Origin: Artemia franciscana
Taxonomy: Eukaryota > Arthropoda > Branchiopoda > Anostraca > Artemiidae
Length of the DNA: 64,000 nt
Reading direction: 5' to 3'
Assembly: GCF_032884065.1 (NCBI RefSeq)
Contig: NC_088868.1
Span: forward strand, 11,408,335-11,472,334
Both the position numbers and the translations under genes were made by a program. Shown here piece by piece: positions 21,238-32,960 of the stretch. How positions within the stretch are numbered: position 1 is the first letter of the stretch; every line of letters starts with the position of its first letter. A model generated the notes under the pieces. It saw only the letters and a list, made by a program, of their open reading frames with translations, had not been told where the DNA came from and did not search any database.

Positions 21238-24200
21238 CTGAAACCAAAAAATTAACAAATCAATTCAAATTAAAGCCAGATCAAACAGACACTTTCAACA
21301 TATCATAATTTTTGACCTTTAGAGTTATTATTGGACATAGAAAGATGTTCAAAATAAAACTGAATATTTTTAAATCAGACACTAACGAACATCTGTTTAG
21401 TCCAAACCTATTCGTTGTTCGTAGCTAGGCATTGGTGACAAGTGTTGTACAGACCTGAATTCTTCTTCCTTTTTTTTAAGCGTTCTTAATTGAACGTCTT
21501 AACGACTTCCGCACGCCTTAACAGCTTCTGCATAAATTTTCACAACCAGACAATGGTTTTAAAATAGCAAAAGATGACCAGTCTCAGGTGATTAAATGAT
21601 AAGATAAACACTAGGGCGATAGCAACAGGAGAAACGTTACATATTTCATATCTGTATTACAGAAAAAGATACATTATGGTTGCAGCGCAAGCTGCAACCT
21701 AGTAAAGAGCGAACAACAGCCCATAGTAACCAAAAGTAAAAAACGCGTGTTGAAAAAAACTAACTAGTGAAAAAAAATTGTCATCTGACACTGATTTAGG
21801 AATGGCGACTATTATTCCGGTTCGTCCTAAACGTAAAAGTTTATTGCGAAAAGAAATTTATGGTGATTTCGAAAAAAAGTCTGAAACCTCTCGAAAATGG
21901 CAACAGATCAACATGAAAAGTATACCATTGGAATCAGCGTGATCAAAAAGTAGATTTTCCTTTTGCAACAAGGAAAATCACTTTTTTGCATCGGTAGCAC
22001 TGATGTGTCTCCCGTTTTTTTTTTTTTTCTTGTTTTTTTTTTAAGGCCTAGCGGGTTACCAGAACTTCATAGAGAGATGCTTAATGACTCATTCAAAAGC
22101 TATTTCTCATAATCTACGTGTTTCTTATAAATTCCCCCATCTGCAAGTGCCATATGGCACTAAAATCGCACTTTTTGTGCCATTTCTCAAGGGGTGGCAC
22201 TAGCAGGCTACCAGAACACCATAGACAGATTTTTTATGGCTCATATGAAATATATTGCTCATATCTACATTCCTCCTATAAATTCCACCATCTACAAGTT
22301 CCAAATGGCACTAAAAACGGCATATTTGGTGCCATGTCTCAAGTGGAAAAGCTGGGGCTATTGGGCAAGCAGAACTTATAAGAGTTACGTTTAATAACTT
22401 ATTTGAAAGCTATTTCTCATACCTACGTGCTTTTTTTGTCAATTCTATCATTCGTAAGTGCGATATAGCACTGAAAACAACACTTTTGGTGCCACTTGTG
22501 GAAAATCTTAGTTTTTGTTAAGTGGGCTATTGTTTTGTGTATTTTTTGTAATTACTTACTTTTTTCATTTTTATATACTTTAACTTTAATTGACATACTT
22601 TTTCCATTACTATTAGAAGAATGTTAGTCTCTAAGCTTCATGAAATAAAGAAAAAATAAATTTTCAACTGAAAATAAGGTGCAACATTAAAACTTACAAC
22701 GAGAAGAAATTATTACGTATATGAGGGCGGTCACCCCCTCCTCAACACTTCGCTCTTCACGCTACAGTTTTTAGGCACTTACGAAAAAAGTTACTTATTG
22801 TTCTAATTAAACGACCCTTGTGTTTCATGAGTCGTTTTTACATAATTCGGACAAAATTTAAACTTTCGTGCAAAGAGCGAGCAAAAGTGAATCGGTAAAG
22901 AGAAAGCAAGACATATAAAGAAATTTCGTATAGGAATTCTGGCAAACTCAGCCAGAGTATAATTTCCCCTAAAGAAATCACCCCATGGAAACTTCACTCT
23001 CCATGGAAAATTCTCCCAGCAGAAAATTCGTCTTCTCCTCCCAGCCAAAAATATATGCATACTTCTCAATAAAAAATAAAACAATGGGCAATTTTTTCAA
23101 GTTGAAAATCTTTCTCTAGGGCTTTAAGGGGTCATTTTATGTCCAAAGACATAATTATTGGGCCTTTCAACTATGCGAGAAAAAAAAGCTATCTTAAAAT
23201 TTTAATCAGACGATTTTGGGAAAAAGTGGCGTGGGAGGGGGTCTAGTTGCCCTCCAGTTTTTTGGTCACTTAAAAAGGGCACTAGGACTAAAATGAATCA
23301 TTCCCCCGAACGTTCTAGACCCACTGGGACGATACGATCACCCCTGGGGAAAAAAACAGATAAAAAGCATTCGTGATCTTTCTTCTGGCAAAATTCATAA
23401 AAGTCCACATTTTTGCAGATATGAGCTTGAAACCTCTACAGAAGGGTTAGTTGATACACTGAATCTGATTATATGTATTTCATTAGAACTCTATGACTTC
23501 CATAAAAATCCAAATACAGATCATTGAAATATTGACAGTTTTTTCTGCTCTACCAAAAGTTTTGTATTCATAAAACTTTACAGTTTCATAGAATATAGTT
23601 AAACTAAGAGAAAAGGTTTTTCAACTAAGGTAAGGAGCTAAAACTTAAAATAAATATAAATTACTCTGTATACAAGGGGAACACTTTGTTCATTAACCAA
23701 AAGATTTTTTAAGGCTTTGAAATTTTTTTTTCCAATTGTAAATTTTCTTTAAAATTTGAAAAAAGGTAAACTTCACAATAAAGAGTAGGGAGCTAAGGAG
23801 CAGGCAGCCCCCTTCATAAAAAGACTATTCTGTTCAAATAAGTTCCAAATCTGTTCCTTACTTTCAGTTAAAAAGCTTTTTTTATTTAATTTCTGATTGT
23901 TTTCCAAATCACACCAAGGCATATAACCAAGATATAATTAGAGGTACAGGTCCCTTAAATCCCTGGTTAATTGTTTTTAAAATTTGTAAATCATTAATTG
24001 TACGTTCATTAGTACCATTCAACGTTTAAACTTGCAATTTCAATTTTGGACGGAATTTTAATATACTTAAAAATTGGTAATGAATACTAATTTTGGTGAA
24101 AAGTCCTTGTTAATATTACGATTAAAGAATTTCCGTTGGATGAAAAGGAGTATAATTGTTTGAATGGATGGAAATTAAGTGAGACTTTTGATATTCTGCA

Positions 24201-27200
24201 TAACTGAAGCCGTCACAACCTTTATAATATGATTTTCTTATCGATAAATGCATTACATACATTCGTTTAAATACATTGAAGTACTTAATATAAATAGAGA
24301 AAGAAAAATATTACCATTTACAATTGCTGAAAACTACGTTCCTAGCAGTATTTACCACCCCATAGAAATCCCCCCCCCCCTAGAAAAAGCCATCTATGTG
24401 CTTTCAGATATAGGAATGTAACATTTTAGCTGTATAGAGAAACATTTTAATTAATTCCTACACTCCCATACCTCTTTCAACATTTATCTGAAGCTCCTCA
24501 GGCAGAATAAGCCTCAGGAAGAGTATATAAGAATATACCCTATCCCTACCTAGACAATGACTCACCCCATTCATTATAGCTGATACGCAATTACAGATCA
24601 CCAGACATAGCCTAACTTCATTACAAAAAAAGCGCATCAACTTGGTTGAATCCAGTACTGCCATTATTTGGCATTACTTCTTTTGCAACTGGGAAGCCTA
24701 GAATATAGTTATTGATACTTTTAAATCAATTAGCTTCTCAGAATTTTAAACTGATTACAAATTCGTCCTCTTCGGGGTAAAGTCGTAGTCTGGTGTCCTA
24801 AACCACCTAAACTGTCACCCAACCATCACTGCTATTTTGGTGTCTGCCCCCCCCTGGAAAATTTTCTGCCGGCGCCCTTGGAGTTTCATTCTTCATTCCC
24901 TCTCATAAAGTTCTTACTTCCTTTAAATATGTTTTGGTGACCTCTTTTCACACTATTAAAGGATACACTGCGTTTAGCTGGGCCTCCAATAGATTGTCAA
25001 AAAGCATAATTTTTAGCAACTATCCATTCTTCATCCACAAAACGTAACCCAACCATCCTAACTTGCTTTTCTTCTTAGCCAGTTGTCTAAACCGTGTTTT
25101 TGTACAGCATATTGTACGAATACCTAAAACAATCACTAGACAATGTTTTTCAACACCTCTGAAAAATATCTAGCATATTTTCCTAAAGTTTTGGAAACAA
25201 CCATATTTCAGAGCCATATCCGACGACTTTCATTAGCGTGGCTTTTAGCTACCTAATTTTAGCTCTAAAGCTTGTCCTTTTATTTTTCAATACCCTTTTA
25301 AACTACAAAAAAAACTCACTATGCATTGGCTATTCTGCTTTTTACGTTTTACTACAACCACTACCCTTACTAATGACGGTATGTAAAACTATCACTAGGT
25401 ATTTGAAGTTCTCTTCTCTGTACATTTTCTTAGTACCTACAACAAAGTTTACCCAACTTTATTTCAAATCTAAGCCACTTAGTTAACACACAAAAATTTC
25501 TTAACATTATATCTCAAACCTGTTCTTGTCCTCTGAAGTCCCGACAACTCTAAAAATCAAATAATTTTGTTAGCACTTTCACGAAGGACATTCAAACCAT
25601 CTGCGTCATTGAAATCTAAGAGTTTTATTATCCTACTTAATGCCATTCTTTCCCAAAATTCTTGTTTAAAATAGCTCATTAAAAAAAATTTACTTTTTAA
25701 GTTTACCCCCCCCCCATCACAGGAATATTTGTACATACTCACCCCCCCCCCCCTTCTCTCCGAAAATTTTCAATAAGTGACCACCCTAATAATTAAGACA
25801 AAAAAACATAGAAAGTAAAAAAAACACACCATCTTTGCACGCTATTTGTTCTGAATACTGATAGCCACCAGCAACCAGCTTGTCTTGGACACTTGGGTGG
25901 GATGTGACCTTCTTGCCAAGGCCAATGCTATGAGTCATTAGACACAATGGACCTAAAAACAACAATATTTAAATTAGAGATAAACTGTCTCCAAGCTATT
26001 CAAAACTGCTCTATAGTAAAGTAAGCCGTTGATATCAAAGTTAGATAAGTTTCCCGCCACACACAACACTTTTCAAGAGTAAGGAAGGAGCATGTTACTG
26101 ATAGTTGGCACACAATCATAAACGAATCTTAAGACGTGGCATGGCCCGAGTATTGACAAAAGAAAAAAAGTTTTAAATGCAATCTTAAAAAGAGATGTTT
26201 ATTCACTTCCAAGCAGGATACACTATAGCTGAATCTTAGAGCGTGAAAGATAAAAGGGACTTCAATCATAAAAATCAGCACTCATGACGACCACCATGCC
26301 AAAATGTTTCTTCAAAAAAAAAAAAAATCAAGACAAAAAAAATTCAAATATTTGGATAGTACATTGCACTGTCAATGATTTTGAAAACAAGATAGAATAG
26401 AAAATTGGTGATCGCATTATTTTCACTCAAAATATTTGGACGGTACTACAAAAAGGCCTGTTGCAGAAACGAGAGTTAAGCTGGGCAAGCGTACCTAAGG
26501 ATATAGTCCCAAGGCGAGTAAACAAGGATCAGAGGAGATACGCTACTGCACAGCAGCCAGGTAACAAGGGTCTGGGATTGATTAAGTCCCAGGCGGCGAT
26601 TTTGCCACCCCCTTCCATCCCTCCCCCAACAGCCAGCTAGTACAGTGTTTCAACTTTATAATGTAACTCCATTATTTAAGAAGTATTGCTACCTATATGC
26701 CCATCCCAAGCCTCTATTTATTTAAGTAAGGAAATTGTAATAGCATATCGAAGGAAAAAGCTAACACATTGGGCCGTAATGTGTATACCGGAGAGGGTCA
26801 CTCCCAAGTAAATTGGGTCTAAAATATGAAGAGCAGTACATAAAAGAAATCTTTGTTCGTCAGATCTGTATGTAGTTCGAGTTCAAGTATATAGAGTAGC
26901 AATAAAAGAAAAGATGAACTCACCAGCACAGATAGCAGCAATAATAGATCCCCTCTTTTCGTGGTTTTTCAGCAGCCTGGCGACCTTTGGACTCTTAAAA
27001 AAAAATAGCTTTAGTAAAAAGTAACGCTATTGTACCTGCATAAGGTTTATAGTTATTGCTACGTAAAGTAAGATGTTTATAAACCCAGAAAAGCAAGGAA
27101 ATGGTCTCGTTGTACCCCTCCCAATTTATTTTTCAAGAAAAACTTCTCTTTTAATAAAAACTAAACTATTGCAGAATTTGAATATGGAACCTCTGAGCGT

Positions 27201-28162
27201 ATTACTCAGGACAACCAGTAGGGTACTTCATTTTTAACCGACAATCTTTCCAAATTCGACACTTTACTCCTTTTACTAAGTGTTTAGCCACCATCTTAAT
27301 GTTTATTCTTTGCCATTCTCCAATACCCGACAACACTTTGTCGGTTTCCCCTTCCAGTGCTCATATTTTTATCCTTGCAACTTCTCAAGAGAGAAAGAGA
27401 GATGGGGGAGGGGGGTTCATGGAAAGAAAATATTCCACTAATAGCTAAATTGGATGTTTATCAGGAAGTAAAAAAAAATTTGTATTTACACTGCTACATA
27501 AGCTGGGTTGAAGATAGTTTCTGAGCTAAGCTGACAGTTATTGTTAGCCCATGAAAATTGAACTACTACTTTATAGCCATGGTAGTATAATATAACATAT
27601 TTAATTTCTTGAGGTGAACAATTGCTGTTTGTTCCAACAGCTTTTACTTACATAAAAAACTTAGATGAGAAATCTTGACAATCAAAATCAACATAAACCA
27701 TAGACTTAACAATCAGGTTTCAATCAAAAGTGCCAGTCCAGAATTCTGTGATGCACTGCGTCCTGAAAATGACTGGTGAAAACAAGTAATTTTAGTTAAT
27801 TAACCATCTTTGGCCCACCATTAGATGGTGATGTTGCGCATAATAGATAGACGATGCCAGTAACAAAAGTATTGAACTGACAACTCTAGCAAAGCAAACC
27901 CAGAAAAAATTATTTTTTGGTGACAGACCTACCTCAATGGCAAATTTATCTAAGTTCAACCAACCTCAATAAATAACCAAACTCAATAAATGTAACATAC
28001 CTGACTCAGATTTTCAACCCCTTTGAGTCCTCCTGGTACAAGAATAACATCATACACAGCTTCATCATCAATATCATCCAATGATGCATCTGGAACAATA
28101 ATGACCCCACGACTACAAGTCACTGGATCCTTACCATGAAGGCTAGCAAGGGTCACATTTAT
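21098..28162 (-). CDS. PARK7: DJ-1/PARK7-like protein gene, four 3' exons
   Basis: This is the spliced gene for a DJ-1/PfpI-superfamily protein, a cytosolic and mitochondrial oxidative-stress protein whose reactive cysteine sits on the nucleophile elbow. Four exons join in frame into 164 residues that align end to end with human DJ-1 from about residue 31. Visible hallmarks are DPVTCSRGVI (Cys46 equivalent), PDASLDD, VILVPGGLKG, the elbow IIAAICAGP with the Cys106 equivalent, KKVTSHPSVQDKL with the His126 equivalent, and TSRGPGTAINFAL. The usual Cys53 position is Val (IIVPDAS for VICPDAS). The first roughly 30 residues, including the acidic partner Glu18, must lie in an upstream exon that I could not find between 28.2 and 45 kb. 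Introns contain LINE and fold-back debris. Confidence 0.93.
21690..22029. repeat. Dispersed repeat fragment in DJ-1 intron
   Basis: GCCCATAGTAACCAAAAG at about 21720 recurs (one mismatch) near 1224 in the same orientation. The rest reads GGAATGGCGACTATTATTCC and GGCAACAGATCAACATG, with no usable frame. It ends in a long T run at 22013-22042. Confidence 0.45.
22030..22510. repeat. Tandem repeat, about 155-bp unit, three copies
   Basis: Units share ACCAGAAC/GCAGAACTT (about 22058, 22209, 22368), CTCATA..CTACGTG, AATTC..CCATCTGCAAGTG and TTTGGTGCCA. Offsets are about 151 and 160. Each unit contains the small palindrome GTGCCATATGGCAC or a derivative. Two overlapping open frames of 87 and 66 codons are shadows of the repeat. 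Confidence 0.8.
22660..22900. mobile_element. Fold-back element copy, partial
   Basis: The left arm reads TTTTCAACTGAAAATAAGGT, GCAACATTAAAACTTACAAC and GAAATTATTACGTATATGAG. The inner part of the right arm follows (TTTCGTGCAAAGAGCGAG near 22862-22880), but the outer right arm is missing. Confidence 0.6.
23110..23600. mobile_element. Hairpin-ended repeat module, partial copy 3
   Basis: GGCGTGGGAGGGGGTCTAGT, TTGGTCACTTAAAAAGGGCA, TGGGACGATACGATCACCCC and TTCTGGCAAAATTCATAA match the 15.9-16.7 kb module. The terminal hairpin is absent or decayed. Confidence 0.65.
23612..23900. mobile_element. Fold-back element copy, decayed
   Basis: The left arm is TTTTTCAACTAAGGTAAGGA; the right arm ends TTCCTTACTTTCAGTTAAAA then TTTATTTAATTTCTG. 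The interior is degraded. Confidence 0.6.
23901..24869. other. Intronic AT-rich DNA
   Basis: No gene. A C run lies at 24370-24380. The minus frame at 24458-24664 has no clear motif, though it precedes an RTE LINE relic on the same strand and might be its degraded tail. Confidence 0.4.
24870..25642 (-). pseudogene. RTE-like LINE reverse transcriptase relic in DJ-1 intron
   Basis: On the minus strand the order matches RTE-type RT: KLLDFNDADGLNVLRESANK (about 25560-25625) stands where the catalytic YADD box normally reads LDYADDL..L. Then, with stops and frameshifts, come a region corresponding to IGLKINVKKTK, FKYLVIVLHTVISKGSG (YLGSIIS..DGG), LKNKRTSFRAKIR (about 25270), KATLMKVVGYGSE (about 25200-25245), and the LGHVLR-like segment MVGLRFVDEE (about 25030-25060). 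More than five lesions make it non-functional. The relatedness to the 12.5-13.6 kb relic is visible in the SxRxKIRxLxAT..M..V.YG motif. Confidence 0.75.
25708..25755. repeat. Two poly-C tracts
   Basis: C runs of about 10 (25707-25716) and 13 (25741-25754, after an A) are separated by about 25 bases. Such G/C homopolymers in introns are prone to slippage. Confidence 0.8.
25830..25952 (-). CDS. PARK7: DJ-1 exon c
   Basis: Acceptor TTTTTAG, donor GTGTGT. It encodes GPLCLMTHSIGLGKKVTSHP and continues to QYSEQIACKDG. It contains the His126 equivalent. The split Gly codon keeps the frame with exon b. Confidence 0.92.
25953..28000. other. DJ-1 introns between exons a, b and c
   Basis: Apart from exon b, no coding signal. 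Intronic AT-rich DNA with purine or poly-A runs (26308-26330). Nothing else recognised. Confidence 0.6.
26924..26993 (-). CDS. PARK7: DJ-1 exon b (nucleophile elbow)
   Basis: Acceptor TTTTTTTAAG (an AAG rather than CAG/TAG acceptor), donor GTGAG. It encodes SPKVARLLKNHEKRG and SIIAAICA, then one base of the next Gly codon. It carries the reactive cysteine. Confidence 0.92.
28001..28162 (-). CDS. PARK7: DJ-1 exon a (54 codons)
   Basis: Acceptor ...CCTTAACAG, donor GTATGT. It starts INVTLASLHGKDPV and ends GGLKGVENLSQ, phase 0 at both ends. It covers strands beta-2 to beta-4 of the DJ-1 fold by homology. Confidence 0.93.
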
Positions 28163-30051
28163 CTGTTAAGGATAAATATAATTAGAATTCAGGATTTTTT
28201 AAACTCTGTTGAAAGCAAATCAGGCAGAAGTTAATAAAAGGACATGGCATGATTAGTTTTTAGACATGTTCAAAGTAAAGCCCTCTTGATAGTATTAGCA
28301 GGCTACTATAGACTAGCTTTAGAATTTGTATCACAGCTTGAAATTCACTATTGTATAGAGAGAAATAACTGGGTTTCCAGAGTTCATATTATGTTTTATT
28401 TCATCTTCATTTCAAGTCATACTAAAGCATAGAGTCCACAAAAATAGTTCAAAGGTCAGATAAGAAAAACTCCAGTGTTGGCGCAAACCCCAGGGCCAGG
28501 GGGTAGGCGCCAATGATGCAGCAGGTTTCAGACTTTTACAGTGAAAGAAGGAGGCAAACTCCAAACTTTTATTGTAGAGATTTTTGTTTGTTTCAAGTTA
28601 GATTTGCATATTCAATTTAAGTTTCACTCGTTTTAAGATCTATTAACTATTTATATTAGTAGCTATTGTTTGTTTGTTTGCTAAGATTGTTTATTTTATT
28701 TCTGTTCGTTTTGGGTTTCATATATGCCTCAATAGCAAAATATTTTTTGTTCGTTTTAAGCTTGATTTGTATATTCAACTTAAGCTTTACTCGTTTTGAG
28801 ATTTATTTATTCATTTATATTAGTAGCTGTTGCATGTTTTTTGCTATGAATGTTTATTTAATTTCTGTTTGTTTTGGGTTTCATTTATTTTTCAATAGTA
28901 ATTTCTGGTTGTTTTGAGTTTGATTTATTGTAGGTTTCTATTTCTTCATATCTTAAGTTTAACATGACCTTTACTTTTCTTTAAAAAACTTCTTTTTCAG
29001 AAAGTGTTCTTTTTAAATTAACCATAATCAAGTGCTTGCTTTAGCTATACATATTCATCACTAAAATTCTTTGGACGAACTTATGTGATGGGTGCTATAT
29101 GTGACCTACAAGTTTTTATCATCTGACTGAATCCCTCCCACACTGAAGACATACAATCAGCATCTACATAGATAATTAAAACAAAATCCTTGTTACTGCA
29201 TTTCCTTGATAGATTTTTCATATTAGACGGGAGCACAGATAGGAGTATTTACAGCACTGTGAAGGGGAAATATTGTTAATGTTCCCTGACAGCCAACTCA
29301 TGGGCCAGGACAGATAATCAAGAACTGTTTTTGTAGTTCAGGCAGGATATTTTACTTTTACAGACTTTCTGAAGCTAGTATATGTTCTGAATAGCAACAT
29401 GGTTTCAATTATTTAGAATACAAAAGGGTCGAGAACAATGGAATACCTATCCTTTCTGAATTGTGAGGAATGATCCTAAGGAACACAGATATTTGACAGT
29501 AGGCGTATGTTATAGTGCCAAATATCCCCTTCAATTGTGCTTAACAGCAGAATATGGTGGTAGAAACCTCCTGTAGCCATCCTGGGAGTGGCATGGCATC
29601 ATAGTATTTGGAAAACATCCCAGTCTAGTCTCTATTCACGTTTTTACTATTCCTTTACACTGCTGAAGAATTGACAAAGCAATTCAAGCATTTGGTGGTT
29701 TCTGCTTTGTCCAAAAGGACAGTTCAAAGGACAGGCTTACAGTCTTGACAGTGCCATAACTATCAAAACCTTAAATCCACCATGAAAGACAAATTGTGAT
29801 TTTATTTGCCCCTTGGTTTCCATTCTTCTACTCCCAAAAAAAGCAGCATCCATTCTTAGTCATATTCCTGTAATCTGTAAGACTATAGAAAGTATATTTT
29901 ATAGTAAAACTCAATCAACAATCCCTCTCTGTGCAGTGTGCCAAGTACTTTTTCTAAATCAAAGTGAGGATCAACGTGACACTGGTCAGCCTCAGCACAT
30001 TGGAGTCAGGCTTCCAAGTAGTGCCTGGTTGCTGTCTTCTCTATTATATAA
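28163..30051. other. CpG-poor DNA upstream of DJ-1 exon a
   Basis: No gene recognised. This may be DJ-1 intron 1 or 5' flank. It includes a dimeric repeat: GTTTCAAGTTAGATTTG (28590) and GTTTTAAGCTTGATTTG (28753) start two related units of about 163 bases ending near 28915. CpG is very rare across this stretch. Confidence 0.5.
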
Positions 30052-30690
30052 TTTGTCTATGCCAACTTTTCAATTTCTCTCATACTCTGATCAGACTGCA
30101 CCGTTTCATGGAGAATACATGTATCCTTCTTTGGTGTGTGGATGCTGAAATCAAACTCCTTGAGAAAGTTAATAAAGGTCTCCCAGAGAAAGATAGGCTT
30201 CTAAGTTTTTCTGTGGTGTTCAGCATAGAGCCTGAATAGGTTTGCTTATTTTTGAAATTTTGAAACTTACTTCTTTCTAGTAGAAGAATAGCAGTAATAG
30301 AATCCCAGAGCAAGTAAGTATCTTATCCACTTTCTTGGATGCTTATAGACATCCCTTTTTATCTTATTCAGAGGGTTTGATTTCTTATCCATTCTCCAAG
30401 AAAATCCAAAATCGTTGTTCTTAGCTACATTTCTTGAAGAAACTCCACAAGATCTAGGAATTGCCCTAAAAAATTTTAGACAAACTTTCTTCTTATTTTC
30501 ATCATCATACGAACATAACAAGGCACATAATATCTTACAGTGTCATTTCTTTTTGGTTCTGCTTTCAGAGTTTGCTCTGAAACAGGTTCGGAATGAGTGA
30601 GCACACAACCAATCTTTTTATTGGATTTTATTGCCAAGCCCTAAATAGTAAGAAAAGATCCCTTTTCCTTGTTTGTCTGAGAAGGTTTTG
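30052..30690. repeat. Dispersed repeat, about 635 bp, copy 1
   Basis: Direct-orientation match to 44420-45052, at a rough visual estimate 85-90% identical. Landmarks are TTTGTCTATGCCAACTTTTC, GAGAAAGTTAATAAAGGTC, TTGGATGCTTATAGACATCC and TTCTCCAAGAAAATCCAAAA. No coding frame is conserved between copies. Probably a non-autonomous transposon. Confidence 0.8.
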
Positions 30691-32696
30691 CAAAACTTAC
30701 ACCTTGGTTATTCTGAAAGACAAGGGTTTAGTCTGATTTTTCTTGCTTTAATTTTACTCTACCTTTCCGTCAGTTTTCTTTCATCCTCTTTTCCTAACTC
30801 TAACAAGATTTTCTTTCCTTGTTTTATTTGTACACTTTCTTTAAGTGGAAGACATTCTTTGCTTTCTGATGCTCACATGGTCAGATGAAAAGCCTCTTTG
30901 TTGTCTGAGGCTTCCTCATCTGAGTTTTCATATCTGAACTGGTTATGTCTACTTCCTTGCTCTCTGAATCGAAGGCTTGATTTCAGGTACCCTTGCCAAG
31001 CAAAACACTAGCTTCATGTAAATCAAAGTTTACTTCAGACAAATCTTCAGTTCATATCTCCCAGCTGAGGTGGCTTAGCTTCGTTGTTTTCAATGGAAAT
31101 GTAGTCGGATCCTGAAGAACTGTGGCTCAAATCCCCAGAAATTATACACATAACTTACAAAACAATGTGTTAATTGGCATTAGAAATTCAGTAGGAACAA
31201 TGACTATCTTATCTATGATTTTGCTGTTGTTGCTTCACTGCAAAAATTATTTTCTTCTGGAGGCAATATATGCTGCAATTAAGAAGCTGCAAGATATGTG
31301 GTTTCTGCTCAACACCCTTGTATAGTAGTCCCAGATATGTTGTTTCCACCATGTCTATATCTCCTGACATATGAATCGGAAGCAATCAAGATATGCACCA
31401 TTCAACACAGAACTTTTTGGCAAATAGAACTGTGTTAAAAAGTGAAAATCACAAATTTTACAAGATACGCAGTTTCCACTTGACACCAACGATATGACAC
31501 TTCATGATTGCATGAATTGGTCTAGATATAAAATTAGCCTTCAAATGAGCCCTTAAAAATCTCTCTATGATATTATAGTGTCCAGCTACCAGCAAAGAAA
31601 AAATGGACATCAGTGCAACCTATGCAAAAAGTGATTTTCCGTGTCTTAATCTTTAATCTTGATCTTAAGATCTTTTTTCTTAATTCCTGTAGCTTAGTTT
31701 TTGTTTAAATGTTACTATTAAGGATTAACTGAAAAAAGAGTTACCACTCCTGCATCAGGTAAAAATGGTATTAAAAGAAATGTTTTAGAACTTTTGGTTA
31801 ATATGGGCTGTGTTTTGCTCTTTACTAGATTGCAGCCAATACTGCATCCATGGTACATTACAAGATGAAAAATAACAAAGAACCATATTAGAGTCAGCAA
31901 ACATATTGCTGACTCTAGGAGGGAGCATGGGGCAAGCTAAGTCTGACAATTTCTGAAGTGATGATAGAGTTCTAGGAAACTAACTTTAATACTCCATCCT
32001 TAGGTAGCATAGGAAATTGATTGGTGCTTCTCAACACGGCAAAGAGGTCTAAACATTGCTAAGCTTCATGCCAAGCAAAGTCATAGCTGATCTATTGCAG
32101 GGTGACCTTGAAGAGTGGCACCCTTCTAGGAAATTATAGCCTAGTAAATGAGACAGCATTTACATTGGATTCTGATTAATGGATAATTCTTCAGGGTTTA
32201 GTTTATTTTGGGCTGAAAACCCTCTTCCTAGCTAATTTATCCACTATGGACTGCCTCCCTGTAGCAGCATAATATTTCTAGGAATTAACATGCAATGAGT
32301 TGGCAGTAATAGGCTTGAGGTTGTCTGTACAGGATTTCAACTCTTGTTGATAGAAGAGCATCACCAAGTGCTGAAAACCATTTTGTGGCCCAAGATTGCA
32401 TAAAGCCTCCATTCAACCGAGGTCCCAAAAACCTTTTACAATCTGGTTCTAAGCTGGCTTAGGCACTTCTGTGTAGACTTGAGAAGATGTTTCAGGCCCC
32501 ATTCTGCACTGGTTCTGGGACCATGGCTTTTCCTGTAGCCAAAAAAATTCAATGAATTAGAAAATACAAAAATTACAACTTGGAATATTCCAATGTTAAA
32601 AAATGACATATCAACATTTTGACTGACAAATTCAAACACTTCAAACTGCAATTATTTAGAGTTCAGAAACTCATATCCTAGGAATAGAAAACATGA
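30691..32696. other. CpG-poor non-coding DNA
   Basis: No gene supported. A weak tRNA-like pair (TGGCTTAGC near 31068 and GGCTCAAATCCCC near 31122) might mark a decayed SINE. Several medium open frames have no motif. Confidence 0.4.
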
Positions 32697-32957
32697 AATT
32701 GGGTGATAGGAATTTTTTACTCAGGCAGGAAGGATGAGGCAAATAGACAGGGAATAGGGCTCATAATGAATAAAGAATCTGCTAAGTCTTGTTTAGGTTG
32801 GGAAGGTATTAATAATATAATGCAAGCTTCTTATTTTATGACTAAAAAAAATTATTTACAGCTGCAGGAACAAATAGACAGGGTCCCAGGTAGAAATAAG
32901 AAGAACTTATTGGGATATTTTAACACTAAGGCCAGTAGAAATGGAGATAAATGGTAG
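32697..32957 (+). pseudogene. RTE-like LINE endonuclease fragment
   Basis: The frame contains RQGIGLIMNKESAKSCLGWE, GINNIMQASYFMTKK and LQEQIDRVPGRNKKNLLGYF followed by NTKASRNGDKW. This matches the endonuclease of RTE-type LINEs (family motif GLIMN, LQEQIDRVPGRN, LGDFNA). GDFN has become GYFN, so the catalytic Asp is lost. About 25 residues between FMTKK and YLQLQ are deleted. It abuts the left hAT arm exactly, so one of the two was truncated at this junction. Confidence 0.75.
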
Positions 32958-32960
32958 CCT

